Positions 12,301 through 22,600 of a stretch of 53,102 bases of DNA are shown here, one piece after another (positions within the stretch are counted from its first letter, which is position 1; every line of letters starts with the position of its first letter). The position numbers and the translations under genes are program-made. This DNA is from Nemertoderma westbladi (Eukaryota; Xenacoelomorpha; Nemertodermatida; Nemertodermatidae), in the NCBI GenBank assembly GCA_032718475.1, contig JAUCBJ010000264.1, positions 1 through 53,102 on the forward strand. Reading direction: 5' to 3'. The notes below the pieces were generated by a model. The model did no database searches, was not told where the DNA came from, and saw only the letters and a list, made by a program, of their open reading frames with translations.

Positions 12301-14619
12301 AGGTGTGTAGACCCGCTCTGTGCACCGAAGTAGTGCAGTTCATATAAAACGAGGTGTGTAGACCCGCTCTGTGCACCGAAGTAGTGCAGTTCATACAAAA
12401 CGAGGGAGTAGACCCGCTCGGTGCACCGAATTAGTGCAGTTTATACAAAACGAGGTGAGTAGACCAGCTCTGTGCACCGAAGTAGTGCAGTTCATACAAA
12501 ACGAGGTGAGTAGACGCGCTCTGTGCACCGAAGTAGTGCAGTTCATACAAAACGAGGTGAGTAGACCCGATCTGTGTACCGAAGTTGTGCAGTTCATACA
12601 AAACGAGGTGAGTAGACCCGCTCTGTGCACCGAAGTAGTGCAGTTCATACAAAACGAGGTGAGTAGACCCGCTCTGTGCACCGAAATAGTGCAGTTCATA
12701 TAAAACGAGGTGTGTAGACCCGCTCTGTGCACCGAAGTAGTGCAGTTCATATAAAACGAGGTGTGTAGACCCGCTCTGTGCACCGAAGTAGTGCAGTTTA
12801 TACAAAACGAGGTGAGTAGACCAGCTCTGTGCACCGAAGTAGTGCAGTTCATACAAAACGAGGTGAGTAGACGCGCTCTGTGCACCGAAGTAGTGCAGTT
12901 CATACTTCCCAGGGGAAAATCGACTCTAAAAACAGCTAATTACTCCCTGAAATATAATTGTAAGATGTTCTATGATGTTTTCGTTTATTGTTTTGGTTAG
13001 CATAACGTGCCTCTGTAACCTGCCCCTTTCCCTACATTGATAATTGAACATTTAGCGAGATATTAATTCCCCGAAATGGTATATGCATAAATTGTACCCC
13101 AAACTAAACCCGTACCAATGTGTTGGCAAGCATCGAAGTGTTACAATTACTGTATATACAGTAGGCCTAGACTGGTGTTGTAATTATATACAGTAGACTG
13201 GTGTTACAAATAGCTGTTGAATATTTCAGGTTTCGCGTCTTCATCAAATAGAAGAAGCCACAGCGAATCTCAACCAGCCAGCCGATAAGAAGTACAGCTA
13301 CATGTTTGATAACATCAACCAAAGGGCACAGGATCACAAGTACCAAAGGAAGAAATACCAAACACAATTCAAGAATCAAATAAATTCTGACAGTGGAAAT
13401 TTCTTAGTTCCCCCAAGTTTTTCAAAGGTAAAAAAAAATATAAGAATATTGAATAAGTGAACATATCTAGGATCTGCATAATATAATTTATTGAATTATT
13501 ATTTATTTTACAAAAATAAAGTATAATTTAGTTCTTAAAATTGTAGTTTCAAGATTAAAGATGGTGTTTTTGTCTAGGGTGGAGATGATTGCATTAGATA
13601 TACTGTACATAGGATTCACTTTGTACCTGAAAACGATTGTTAGTAGTCCTTCTATGATAATGGACCGTACTATGTAAATACCAAACGTGAATTGCATTAC
13701 CACAGAACAGAATAAACTCCCAAAAATTAACATGTAACCTATTCTATTTACTTACTTTATGTGTAATAAAACCACTTCCTTTTTATAATGTTCTAGAATA
13801 ATCCTCAGCCTGGGGAAGCGAGACGTTGGTTCAGACAGGCGCAGGCAGACTTCAAGGCGGCATCGAACGATAACAAAGATAACCCTAGCTATGAGTGGGT
13901 CTGTATGAAGTGTCACCAGGCAGTAGAGAAAGCCTTGATCTCTGCAGCATACGTAGTGAATGCGGAGCGCATCGACGCGGACCACAAACTCATCCTGTTG
14001 GCGAGTAGAACAGACGATCCGTTATTGAAGAGCGTGGCGGCCAGTTTACAGGTAATTATTGAATTCCGATATGATCATAAATATCAAGGATTACAATTAT
14101 GTCAATTATCAATAAAATTATGATTTTTGTAATTTTTTCACTTTTTAAGAACTCGCCTACACAACACACACCTACGTAAAGGGTTATTTCAGTTACTACG
14201 GAAAGCGAGAACCGGAACTTAGTCTTTTGTAACAAAATATTATGTAATTATAAAAATAATATTTGCATTGCCATAGAAACAAATATATTCCTAGCATTAC
14301 GACATTTGTTGCGTTTAAAGCAACCCTAATGGAATGTGTTACATTCTTACATAATGTAAATAAATATTTCGTTTAATGTTTTATACTGTATAAATAAAAT
14401 AACATGTATATTTAAGTTTAAGGTAATAAAATCTGCTTGTTACATTCCAAGGCTCTCATTGGCGATATAAATAGAATGATGTACCCAGACAACCACAACT
14501 ATCCAAAGATTCCACACGATGACGTCACATCCGAAACCGCTGAGAAAGCTCTAACATTGTGCAAAACAGTTCTAGAACGAGTTCCAGAATTCATTCAAGA
14601 CAAATTATCACAACTATAA
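194..14619 (+). CDS. SACS: Sacsin-like gene, 3' part (nine exons; J-like and HEPN domains)
   Basis: Exons 194-375, 837-1029, 1668-1819, 2973-3120, 5492-5654, 5989-6141, 13230-13427, 13797-14051 and 14452-14619 join in frame with AG acceptors and GT donors, giving 536 residues and a TAA stop. The order of domains matches the C-terminus of sacsin: a helical/beta region, a segment with GEYAGYELEDP, a J-like domain with LLLKWHPDK, a linker ending FLVPPSF, EARRWFRQA, and a C-terminal HEPN domain. Sacsin is a giant cytosolic co-chaperone linked to Hsp70 through its J domain; HEPN binds nucleotides in the human protein. The N-terminal part lies outside the window. Invertebrates can have several sacsin-like genes, so strict orthology is not shown. 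Two of the eight introns start with minisatellites made from the preceding exon end. The gene is convergent with the pseudokinase gene. Confidence 0.85.
376..836 (+). other. Sacsin-like intron a
   Basis: 461 bp between well-placed donor and acceptor. Low complexity apart from a locally GC-rich patch near 540-610 that holds a weak tRNA-like B-box on the minus strand. No gene seen. Confidence 0.6.
837..1029 (+). CDS. SACS: Sacsin-like exon b
   Basis: Acceptor TTTTTAG|GG, donor ATCAG|GTAGGT. It continues the frame of exon a (G + GG makes Gly) and encodes about 64 residues, with an amphipathic stretch (AGAILVRLSTEINKIIGG) like the sacsin segment preceding the acidic loop. Ends in phase 2. Confidence 0.75.
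1030..1667 (+). other. Sacsin-like intron b
   Basis: 638 bp with a short GT run near 1290. Nothing else recognised. Confidence 0.6.
1668..1819 (+). CDS. SACS: Sacsin-like exon c
   Basis: Acceptor TTTTTAG, donor CCAG|GTTAGA. It encodes PDPGNFIPVFDHHLLKQD and EQFEPG (Gly split with the next exon), the acidic segment that precedes the GEYxGYE motif in sacsin proteins. Locally GC-rich compared with its introns. Confidence 0.8.
1820..2972 (+). other. Sacsin-like intron c
   Basis: 1153 bp, AT-rich, with a cluster of TGACGTCA-type motifs at 2760-2800. No coding potential supported. Confidence 0.55.
2973..3120 (+). CDS. SACS: Sacsin-like exon d; its 3' end seeds a minisatellite
   Basis: Acceptor TGTTATAG, donor AGACA|GTAAGT. 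It encodes GEYAGYELEDP and a beta-rich stretch (ATYIYVVIVAEI) typical of the sacsin region before the J domain. The last 33 nt (from 3088) plus 11 nt of intron are the unit of the 44-bp array that follows. The splice to 5492 gives Arg-His-Tyr-Val-Val-Asp, which continues the homology. Confidence 0.8.
3088..3991 (+). repeat. 44-bp minisatellite spanning the exon d 5' splice site
   Basis: About 14 tandem units. Each begins CCAATCAGAAACTATAAATA and ends with AGACA|GTAAGTTTAAA or the variant GTAAGATTAAA. The first unit starts inside the coding exon (3088-3120) and every later unit repeats the exon end plus donor. Two units carry an extra AGTAGAAACC insertion. Read-through meets an in-frame TAA immediately after the first donor, so use of later donors would truncate the protein. 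A MITE at 3640-3908 splits the array. The last donor is at 3984. Confidence 0.93.
3640..3908. mobile_element. MITE family 1, copy 1 (hAT-like)
   Basis: Inverted ends: GCCCATGTGAAGAATACC at the left and a matching ATTCTTCACATGGGC at the right, about 269 bp in all. The flanking 8-mer AATCAGAA is present on both sides, but the host minisatellite could also supply it. It contains the 16-nt core TTTATTGTTTTGGTTA at 3790. A second internal copy of the end sequence lies near 3846-3862. No transposase. Confidence 0.75.
3992..5491 (+). other. Rest of sacsin-like intron d
   Basis: 1.5 kb of intron holding a GC-rich retroposon-like block (4445-4765), a 15/16 match to the shared 16-nt core at 4256, and a G17 run at 4870-4886. 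The long open frames at 4396-4921 fall in the retroposon-like block and show no recognisable protein family. Confidence 0.6.
4445..4765 (+). mobile_element. GC-rich retroposon-like fragment with (AAATAC)n tail
   Basis: A GC-rich island of about 290 bp in AT-rich intron, followed by three tandem AAATAC units as at the 3' end of a retroposon. The start and target duplication are not clear and no RT or tRNA-like head is recognised. Confidence 0.35.
5492..5654 (+). CDS. SACS: Sacsin-like exon e
   Basis: Acceptor TTTTAACAG, donor AAAAAG|GTAGCT. It encodes YVVDTG...VTATDLYKFHR, matching the sacsin pattern with VSxLDLYKF just upstream of the J domain. Ends in phase 0. Confidence 0.85.
5989..6141 (+). 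CDS. SACS: Sacsin-like exon f: J-like domain; its 3' end seeds the 51-bp minisatellite
   Basis: Acceptor CATTTACAG, first donor AACGAG|GTGAGT at 6141/6142; 51 codons, phase 0. It encodes EIRRILLSAWEL, then RKKVIKRLLLKWHPDK with the HPD tripeptide that activates Hsp70 ATPase, then EVVQFIQNE. Sacsin continues here with a helix ending HLQNE-INRL, and the downstream exon supplies VSRLHQ. If a donor further into the array were used, the exon would grow by 17-residue steps. The first donor is chosen because it gives the sacsin-like join directly. Confidence 0.85.
6091..12904 (+). repeat. 51-bp minisatellite spanning the exon f 5' splice site (about 133 units)
   Basis: Units run TAGACCCGCTCTGTGCACCG, then AAGTAGTGCAGTTCATACAA, then AACGAGGTGAG. 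The first lies mainly in the J-domain exon and the rest fill 6.8 kb of intron. Nearly every unit holds CGAG|GTGAGT or CGAG|GTGTGT. About 11 units are 49 bp because the TG of the donor is lost (GAGGGAGTAG). Unit variants (GCTCTGTG, GATCTGTG, GCTCTGGG, GCTCGGTG) recur in blocks, a higher-order pattern. The gene's own frame reads V-S-R-P-A-L-C-T-E-V-V-Q-F-I-Q-N-E per unit and is open for about 20 units. Long open frames on both strands here are products of the 17-codon period. The last unit stops mid-exon sequence at 12904. Confidence 0.97.
12905..13090 (+). mobile_element. Repeat family 2, copy 1, abutting the 51-bp array
   Basis: Starts TTCCCAGGGGAAAATCGACT exactly where the array breaks off. 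It contains the 16-nt core at 12984-12999 followed by GCCTCTGTAACCTGCCCCTT, then GATATTAATTCCCC. It is homologous to 52598-52785, and to the sequence on both sides of the fold-back element at 17150-17217 and 24113-24140. Confidence 0.65.
13230..13427 (+). CDS. SACS: Sacsin-like exon g: linker after the J domain
   Basis: Acceptor ATATTTCAG, donor TCAAAG|GTAAAA; 66 codons, phase 0 at both ends. It starts VSRLHQIEEA, completing the J-domain helix, then a Lys/Gln-rich linker and NFLVPPSFSK, equivalent to the FFVPPTF motif before HEPN in sacsin. Confidence 0.85.
13797..14051 (+). CDS. SACS: Sacsin-like exon h: first part of the HEPN domain
   Basis: Acceptor ATGTTCTAG, donor TTACAG|GTAATT; 85 codons. 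It encodes EARRWFRQAQADFKAA, then NPSYEWVCMKCHQAVEKAL, the signature of the sacsin HEPN domain (four-helix nucleotide-binding module). Confidence 0.9.
14052..14451 (+). other. Sacsin-like last intron
   Basis: 400 bp, AT-rich; nothing recognised. The 369-bp intron at 13428-13796 is likewise featureless. Confidence 0.55.
14452..14619 (+). CDS. SACS: Sacsin-like terminal exon: end of the HEPN domain
   Basis: Acceptor ACATTCCAAG; 55 codons and TAA. It encodes RMMYPDNHNYPKIPHDDVTS and helix 4, matching the YPDLLPFPQIPND motif and final helix of sacsin. No clear AATAAA follows within 600 bp. Confidence 0.88.
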   Translation, partial: ALIGDINRMMYPDNHNYPKIPHDDVTSETAEKALTLCKTVLERVPEFIQDKLSQL

Positions 14620-15503
14620 CTCATTATTAACATAAATATTGTTCATTTTAAAGTAATATAGCAGATAGAGGGGAATGACCCAAAGAATGAAATCGATTGT
14701 GCATTGAGATATTGTGAGACTGGTCCAAGTTCTGTGGATGATATACTGTAGTAGCGAGGTAATGCATTTATCAAACATTTCCTGTGTTTATAGTTATATT
14801 TATAAGTGATGGTGTAACGAAATTTCGTTCGCTTCTTGTATCAATAGTGCGCTTGTTGTATTAGACAATAATTTACATGGTTATGATGAATATTAACACA
14901 AATATATACAATAGAAATATATATATTGTCTTTTTGTTGTGAAACGCTCAATAACATTATATTGAGAGTGAGACCGTAATGTGACCCGTTTCTGTTACCT
15001 TTTTATACTGTTGGTTCTCGAGGTAAGCGATACTGTATACCATTACTACAACTAGTGTTCGTACATGATAGATGACATAATAAATCATTGTATTCTTATC
15101 TAGAAAGCGAGTAATAATATATCGCGCAAACAACACATCCCAATCTGTCAGCAAATGACAGTTAACAACTCCGTTAATCTATGATGAAATTAAACCAAAC
15201 TTAGTACACAAAGTACTGTACCAAGTTTAAATAGAATTTGCCTACAGAAAGGGGACTCAGCAGTTCCTTAATCTCCCGCTAGATGGCAACGGTTGAAATA
15301 TTGCTACCCGAATGATAAGCTTGCTGAGTTCGCCCTGGGCGAAAACCCCACGAAATGTATTCACTATTATTGTACATAATATATTTACAAAAAATATTAA
15401 CTTAATTAAGTTTATATAGCTTCATACACAATCCCTGGTACAAATTATTAAAATAAATAAATTAAATCAATGTCCAAATCATTAATAAATGTAGTTGAAT
15501 TGT
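14620..15503. other. Convergent intergenic spacer
   Basis: 884 bp between the stop codons of the sacsin-like and pseudokinase genes. AT-rich with short ATAT runs near 14900. No canonical AATAAA in a convincing position for either gene; ATTAAA occurs near 15187 on the plus strand. Confidence 0.5.
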
Positions 15504-16652
15504 TCAGCCAATTAAAGTTTCTTTAAGTTTTGTTACAACTTCGTGTACTCCCCGTTCCTGGATTTCGCCTTTAATGTCGGGGTATTTCGATAGAGCAGTG
15601 ATAGCAGCATCAACACTGGAGACAACGTCAGGATTGTCTTGGTTTAATACCAAAGCATCAATCAACAAATCCAAGCCGTCGGCAGATCCGTCCTGGGAGT
15701 AGGAAATAAACCCGAACGCGGAATATTCTTCGTGTTCGACTATATTAGCGAGGGTTCGACTCGCGAACTCGACGAATCGCTGCTCGGAGGGGAAGCGCAA
15801 GAGGGATTCCGCCAACCAAGGTACCACGCCCAGTCCCGCAACCAATGGCAACACCCCCTGGAAGTTAGTGAGACCCCATAGGGCGCCAACCAGCGCAGTA
15901 ACAAAGACCACGTTGTCATGGTGACGGGATCCCGCCTGAAAAACCGTTGTGAAAATCTCAGAGGTAACCAGAACAGAGGAGTTGTTGATCTGAGTGCACA
16001 AACTCTGAACCGCAGAGAAAGCTGAAACTAATAGCTCTACATTATCTGGGTAAAATTCCATCAATTTTTTAAATATTCCCAAAGACTGACGTGTCGCGAG
16101 CTTGTTTACAACCTCAGTATTGCTTAACAACATAGACACGAGTTTGAGCCCAGTAGTGGCGGTGTCTTCCTGTAGACACCCAATCCTATCCAATAATTCC
16201 ATAATCGTCTTGGTCACACTATCCTTAAACAATAATCCGTTGGTAGCGGAAACGGCCCAGTTGGAAAGGACTCGAAAACCTGCGACAGGAATGTCCGACA
16301 GAACGTTATGTTTGTTACACGCGTTGATAATAGATTCCACATTGTCGTCGGTGAGCAGGAGATCGCACTCCTTACCAATGTCAACCACGTACTCGAGACT
16401 AGTCTTTACAGCCGCGTAATTGTCGCGGTATCGGTCGAGGTAATCCAGAAGTCCACCGACCCCGTCGGCAGTCGACGGAAGTTCCTCGGGTAGGATAAAT
16501 TCCGGAGGATTCGGTTCCGCTGATTTGGCGTCGAATAAACTAAACGCCCCAATGATGTAAGGATGACTCAGCATTCCTTTTAGCGAGCCACGCCAACTTT
16601 GTTCCGTAAACAACATTTTTCGGAGCATCTCCGATAAATCGTGGCCGTAATT
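15504..16652 (-). CDS. STKLD1: Pseudokinase exon 5: C-lobe end and ARM-like repeats
   Basis: Acceptor ATATTTACAG|AATTAC; 382 codons and TGA. It encodes the C-lobe end (SEMLRKMLFTE, then LSHPYIIGAF), then successive amphipathic helices such as SIINACNKHNVLSDIPVAGF, LVSMLLSNTEVVNKLA and LVGALWGLTNFQGVLPLVAG, i.e. ARM-type repeats to the end. The open frame extends 63 nt past the acceptor to 16715; those residues are intronic and look like a false signal peptide. Confidence 0.88.
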   Translation of the reverse strand, partial: NYGHDLSEMLRKMLFTEQSWRGSLKGMLSHPYIIGAFSLFDAKSAEPNPPEFILPEELPSTADGVGGLLDYLDRYRDNYAAVKTSLEYVVDIGKECDLLLTDDNVESIINACNKHNVLSDIPVAGFRVLSNWAVSATNGLLFKDSVTKTIMELLDRIGCLQEDTATTGLKLVSMLLSNTEVVNKLATRQSLGIFKKLMEFYPDNVELLVSAFSAVQSLCTQINNSSVLVTSEIFTTVFQAGSRHHDNVVFVTALVGALWGLTNFQGVLPLVAGLGVVPWLAESLLRFPSEQRFVEFASRTLANIVEHEEYSAFGFISYSQDGSADGLDLLIDALVLNQDNPDVVSSVDAAITALSKYPDIKGEIQERGVHEVVTKLKETLIG

Positions 16653-19600
16653 CTGTAAATATGAAAACATTAAAAATATGGAACAGGATACAATGATGAT
16701 GCTAGTGTATATCATTTTCTAATTAATAAACCGAACCATGAACCGAATCATAACCTGAACAACTGGACCATTAATAGAACCATTACCCAAAACCATAACC
16801 CATCCGCCAACCATAATCCGAACCATAACCTGAGCAAATACAGTAGATGAACCATAATCCGACATTTATGGTAACCCATATCGGCCACAACAAAACAAAC
16901 TAACATTGACTTCTATGGGCAAATTATGTGTTGTGAGAAAAGTTGTGAATTTGACGTGAAGTTGACGGCGATTTCACAACATTTTAATTTTTCGGTGAAG
17001 ATAATCACCGGTGCATATACATTGGGTCGTACTGTAATTATGAAAACATATTGACCTACATATTTTGTGCTTCTTCTATTTACATCTGACTCGGCATGTG
17101 CATAAAAAATATAATAATTATAATAATAATTTTATTTTATTAGAGAATAAAGAATAAGTGCCTTTCTCTTCCTTAAATGATAATTTAACATTGAGTCAAG
17201 ATATTAATCCGCGGAGATAGTACAGGCTCCAGCCTATGACCCGGTAGGAATTTTATATATGACTCGGCTACCCTACATAGATGTTTAGTGCAGACTTGGG
17301 ACATTTAAAATATTTTGGGTAGACTTCACCAAATGGTTGCGCTCGTTTTTTAAGGGGTCTTAAACAGAGCAACGGAGAAAATTACCATAGCAACAGCTCT
17401 TATAGTAGATACGACGATTTAAAATTTATAGCAGATTAATATTTTTGATATGAAGAATTTAATGGCATATTTCGTTTTTTGAAAATTCCATAGCAACCAG
17501 GTGAAAACGACCTTCAAAGATAGCAATATTGACAATGTCCATATAGCAACGGGCTTTGTAATGCGTATTCAGCGGTCGTATCATGATGGAATCAGAGCCT
17601 ACCACTATTATATCCAGTATAAGGAACAATATGAATTCTTTTTCAGTTTCTAGTTGCCATGGCAACGAGTAACCTTGACTAAAAACAAGCTACATATTAG
17701 CGGCAGCGTTTTTAAATCAACCTCTACCCCCACTATATCGAGTATAAGGAAAAATATGCAATATGTTTTACTTTCTAGATGCCATGGCAACGCGTAAGAA
17801 TTGTAAATAAAGTGTCTTTAATATCTGTTAGCCGTTTACACTATGTAAATTAATCACAATTATATCATTCAGCGTCAAGCAGTTTTTCTGACTACTACTA
17901 CTAGGTCGAGCGAACTCGGACAATGGAAATGAGATCCTTCCAGGCTTCCCGATTCTCCATAGTTGTCGCAATTTCGTTTCTCCCAAGTTCAGTATCCCTT
18001 TCAAGTTGATCTATATATGTTATGGCAGGTCGTCCACGACTACGCTTTCCATGAGTTGGTTGCCAGAGAAGTAGATCTGGTATGACCTCGTCTTTACTTC
18101 GCCAGCAGTGCCCACTGAATCTTAATCTGCGTTCACGGAGGGTGGTTGATACAGGTGGTATTGTACCATAAAGCTCGGCGTTTGTCATGTGTTGTCTCCA
18201 GCAGTTTCTGACAGGCACATGTATTTACTAGTGAATCAGGTATTGGTGAAAGGTATATTTATTGGGCAACAACATTCCATTTGCACTAGTATTCCAACCA
18301 AAATCGAATACACTTAGATTTATCACGGAGTCATTGCATAATGATGCAATCTTATTTATTATATACAGGCATCGCAAAATGTGACCATTTATAGATTCTG
18401 TTCTTGGAGGGAGATCCTATTACTACTACTAGGATCGGCATGCTGCATTGCAGCTGCATTTTAAGAATGCTGTCTATGAATTCTAGGTCATTGATCAAGA
18501 AAACTTGCCACCTTCATGCAGCATAAAGGAGGTGGTGCCACCTGTGGCTGCATAGACCCTCTTACTAGGGCAAATCTGGTCCTGTAACTAGGACACCCTT
18601 CGTTCTGGGATAAGGACGCCCTTGGTCCTGGATTAAGGACCCATATACTTGGCTGCAGGGGTATATGGCTTGGCCAGGCAGACCTGCCTCTACCAATTGT
18701 ACAAATGTGATCTACCAATGGCTGGTCAGGAGTAGAGTGTTCTCATGTCCACTAGGAGTGCACTTCACTGCGACCTGCACCTGGCAGCAAGGGTAAAGGG
18801 CATGGCCCAGCAGATGGGCTGGAAAGCCAATGGTGGGTCATGTGCGCCAGAGTAGGTATGGGTGATGGGCCTCATGTCTGACTCCACTGAGACACCAACC
18901 CTATGGAATGGCAAACCAGGGTGTGGAATTTGCCCCGAGAGGTGACTCGGCAACCCCCACTATGGATTACCAAAAGATTGAAGAGTTATCAAAAAAGAAA
19001 GATAGGCATCTGGCTGTTATCTTTGTTGAATTCTTGAAGGCCTTTGATTCAATCTCTCGCTCACGTATGTTCAGCATACTTTCATTATATGGGATTCCTG
19101 ATGAAATTACTGCAGCAATCAGATCAGTATACGATGGTTCGACAACATTTCTGTATACTGTTGATGGTGACACAGAACCATTAGAAGTATTATGGGGAAT
19201 CCTCCAAGGAGACACACTTACGCCATTCTTGTTCATACTACTACTACTACTATGACCGGCATGCTGCATTGCAGCTGCATTTTTAAGAATGCTGTGCTGG
19301 CTTGTCGACAAAATTGCGCCGCCACAACTCCCTATCACCCATGACATTTGCTAGATCATCCGCATCTTCAAGGCCAGTGTATTTTAAGATGCGTCTCAAG
19401 AAAGTCATGGGCTGTCCACCATGCTTATTCACTCCATGAGGCTGCCAAAGTACAAGATTATGTACTGGCTGGTCCTCACGGCGAAAGCAATGTCCTGCAA
19501 AGCGGAGGCGATTTTGTTCTAGTGTCAAGCTTGGGGGAACCAATGAGACACCTCCAATGTTATATAGTGTCTGGTTGGAGATGTGTGCATTGTACTTGAC

Positions 19601-22600
19601 ACAATGAACCCGGCGTAGCATTCTTGTGAATGTGCCATCCAGAGATTTGGTGTCCTCAGCAGTTAGAGCCCAGCATGGACTCCCATAGAGGAGTACTGGA
19701 ACTACTGCTGCTCTAAATAATCGGACCTTAAGTTTCCGATTAATTCTCGGTGACTTCCAAATCCTGGAAAGCCTATTCAAGGCTGCCCATGCCTTTCCCT
19801 TGCGTATTCGAAGGTCCTCACCTGACTTCCGGATCCATGATCCCAGGTAACAGAAGTCGTCCACATGCTCAAGCATACCATCCTTTGAGCTTATGCTCAT
19901 CCGATCAGAGACTTGCTGAGAACTTTCAAAGTTAACTGTCAAAATTTTGGTCTTTCTGGAGTTAATAAAAAGACCAACACTAGAAGCAGCATGTTCTAAT
20001 GAGCTGAGGAGCCGTTGGGCTCCCTCTAGTGATTCTGAGAGTACTCCTAAGTCATCAGCAAAGTCTAGATCAGTTAGGTACTTGGCAGGATTTCCTCGAC
20101 TTCTGGAGCCAGTAGGTGGGGTTATCATCACCCCATCATCATTATGATGATCTAAGGACATGCGTAGAACATAGTCAACCACAATTATGAACAAGAATGG
20201 TGCAAGTGTGTCTCCCTGGAGGACGCCCCATAACACTTCAAATGGTTCTGTGTCACCATCAACAGTAGACACAAATGTTGTCGAACCATCGTATACTGAT
20301 CTGATTGCTGCAATAATTTCATCAGGAATCCCATATAATGAAAGTATGCTGAACATACGTGGGCGGGAGACTGAATCAAAGGCCTTGAAGAAGACAACAA
20401 AGATAACAGCCAGATGCCTGTCTTTCTTTTTTGATAACTCTTCAATTATCCTTCTAAGTGCCAAAGTGGGCTCCATGGTCCCACGACCTTTACGGAACCC
20501 ATTCTGATTTCCACGGAGCAGTCTCTCAAATTGACCCTGATGCGATTCAACGATTTAAGTTGGTGCCAGTTGGCTGGCACCAACTTATTTGTTTTCATTT
20601 CTTGTGGGACTCTTGTTGTACGGTACATGTCTACTATGATGGGATAGATGAGCTTTAAACACTCAGGTATTTTAAAGACCTCAGGGGGAACACCATCTAC
20701 TCCACTGGCACGATTGGTCTTAATGCTCTTTGCAGCAGCATTCACTTCTGCAAAGGAAATATCGCCAATGGAATATCTGGGAGTACAGACTCAGACACTT
20801 TTACTTCTATAAAGTTATCAGGCAATACCCTGTCATTATTGAGGAGCTTTTCAAAGTGGGCCTTCCAACCATTGAGGCGATCGGCTGGTGATTCAGACTT
20901 AACCTTGGTGGTTGGTTGGCTTTTCCGCCCAGTAAGCAAGTTGATCGATTTCCATGCCTGGGATGATTGCCTGCTGTCGTCAGCATCATTGATGGCATCA
21001 ACCTGTTGATTTATTAGCTCCTGTAGATTAACAGAGTACTGCCTGTTCAGGGACCTAGAGGCAGCCTTCTTGGCCGCTGTAGTCTGTTTGAGTCGGGACT
21101 CTTTCTGCGCCTTATATAGGTCATTTCGGCACTTCTGGATTTTGTTGTCAGTCCAGGGGGGCCTTTTCCTGTTTCGAGGGTATACAGGAACTTTTTCTGC
21201 AGCTGCTAACTTAACTGCTTCTGTGAAGGCAGTATAGCCCTCACAGTGATCTGCCGCCTCAGAGGCAAGAGCCTCATACCTGTTGCTCAGCTGTAGTGTG
21301 AAGCTGGATCTCACACTTGGCTGTTGCAACAGAGAGGACCAGTCATGACGCGGCAAGGCAGATTTCGTTGTTCTGCTAGCACGCAGACTAAGTCTTACAT
21401 TGGCCACAATAAGGCGGTGATCACTGGAGAATGGTCGAAGTGTAAATGCATTACAGTCTTGTATAGAGCTCCTGTACTTCCTACGAAACAGAATATGGTC
21501 TATCTGGGACTTGTGACCACTGACTGGGTCCACTATGAGTCCATAGCTTTCCAGTTCGCTTCCTGAACTGGGTGGTCCTTAATCCAGGACCAAGGGCATC
21601 CTTATCCCAGAACGAAGGGGATCCTAGTTACAGGACCAGATTTACCCTAGTAAGAGGGTCTATGCAGCTACAGGTGGCACCTCCTTTATGCTGCATGGAG
21701 GTGGCAAGTTTTCCTGATCATTGACCTAGAATACCTGACCTGACCTGATTCGTAATGCCTGACTCCTGAATCCTGACTTCTTGTTCATAATTATGGTTGA
21801 CTATGTTCTACGCATGTCCTTAGATCGTCATAATGATGATGGGGTGATGGTAACTCCACCTACTGGCTCCAGAAGTCCAGGAAATCCTGCCAAGTATCTA
21901 ATTGGTCTAGACTTTGCTGATGACTTATGACTTAGGAGCAATGTGTTGGAAAGATGTATTTTTCGAGGTGTTTTGTTATTATACATTTATTATAGGAATG
22001 GATCTAGGGGTCTTAACCCGAATGATAAGTTTATTTTACCGAAAATAACTTATCTTTTATTGGCGCGCAATTGTAGGACTAATCCCATCACATGACTTTG
22101 GAGTACATTAACTCCATTAACAACACATTAACTCCAAAAAGACCAAAATTTTGACAGTTAACTTTGAAAGTCCTCAACAAGTCTCTGATCGGATGAGCGT
22201 AAGCTCAAAGGATGGATCCGGAAGTCAGATGAGGACCTTCGAATACGTAAGAGAAAGGCATGGGCAGCCTTGAATAGGCTTTTCAATTCACTAGTAAATA
22301 CATGTGCCTGTCAGAAACTGCTGGAGACAACACATGACAAACGCCGAGCTTTATGGTACAATACCACCTGTATCAACCACCCTCCGTGAACGCAGATTAA
22401 GATTCAGTGGGCACTGCTGGCGAAGTAAAGACGAGGTCATACCAGATCTACTTCTCTGGCAACCAACTCATGGAAAGCGTAGTCGTGGACGACCTGCCAT
22501 AACATATATAGATCAACTTGAAAGGGATACTGAACTTGGGAGAAACGAAATTGCGACAACTATGGAGAATCGGGAAGCCTGGAAGGATCTCATTTCCACT

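Noticed and set aside
5979-12903. Very long open frames on both strands (up to 816 codons) in the 6-13 kb region
   Set aside because: They are products of the 51-bp period (17 codons, no stops) in several frames at once. Only the first unit on the plus strand is supported as coding.
16653-16715. Signal peptide at the start of the open frame of pseudokinase exon 5
   Set aside because: It lies upstream of a good acceptor (TTTACAG) and is intronic; the upstream kinase exons join in phase.
17459-17665. Conserved 68-residue ORF seen also at 22852 and 23665
   Set aside because: Its repetition follows the fold-back arms; no domain is seen, and the surrounding DNA is equally conserved, so the reading frame has no special support.
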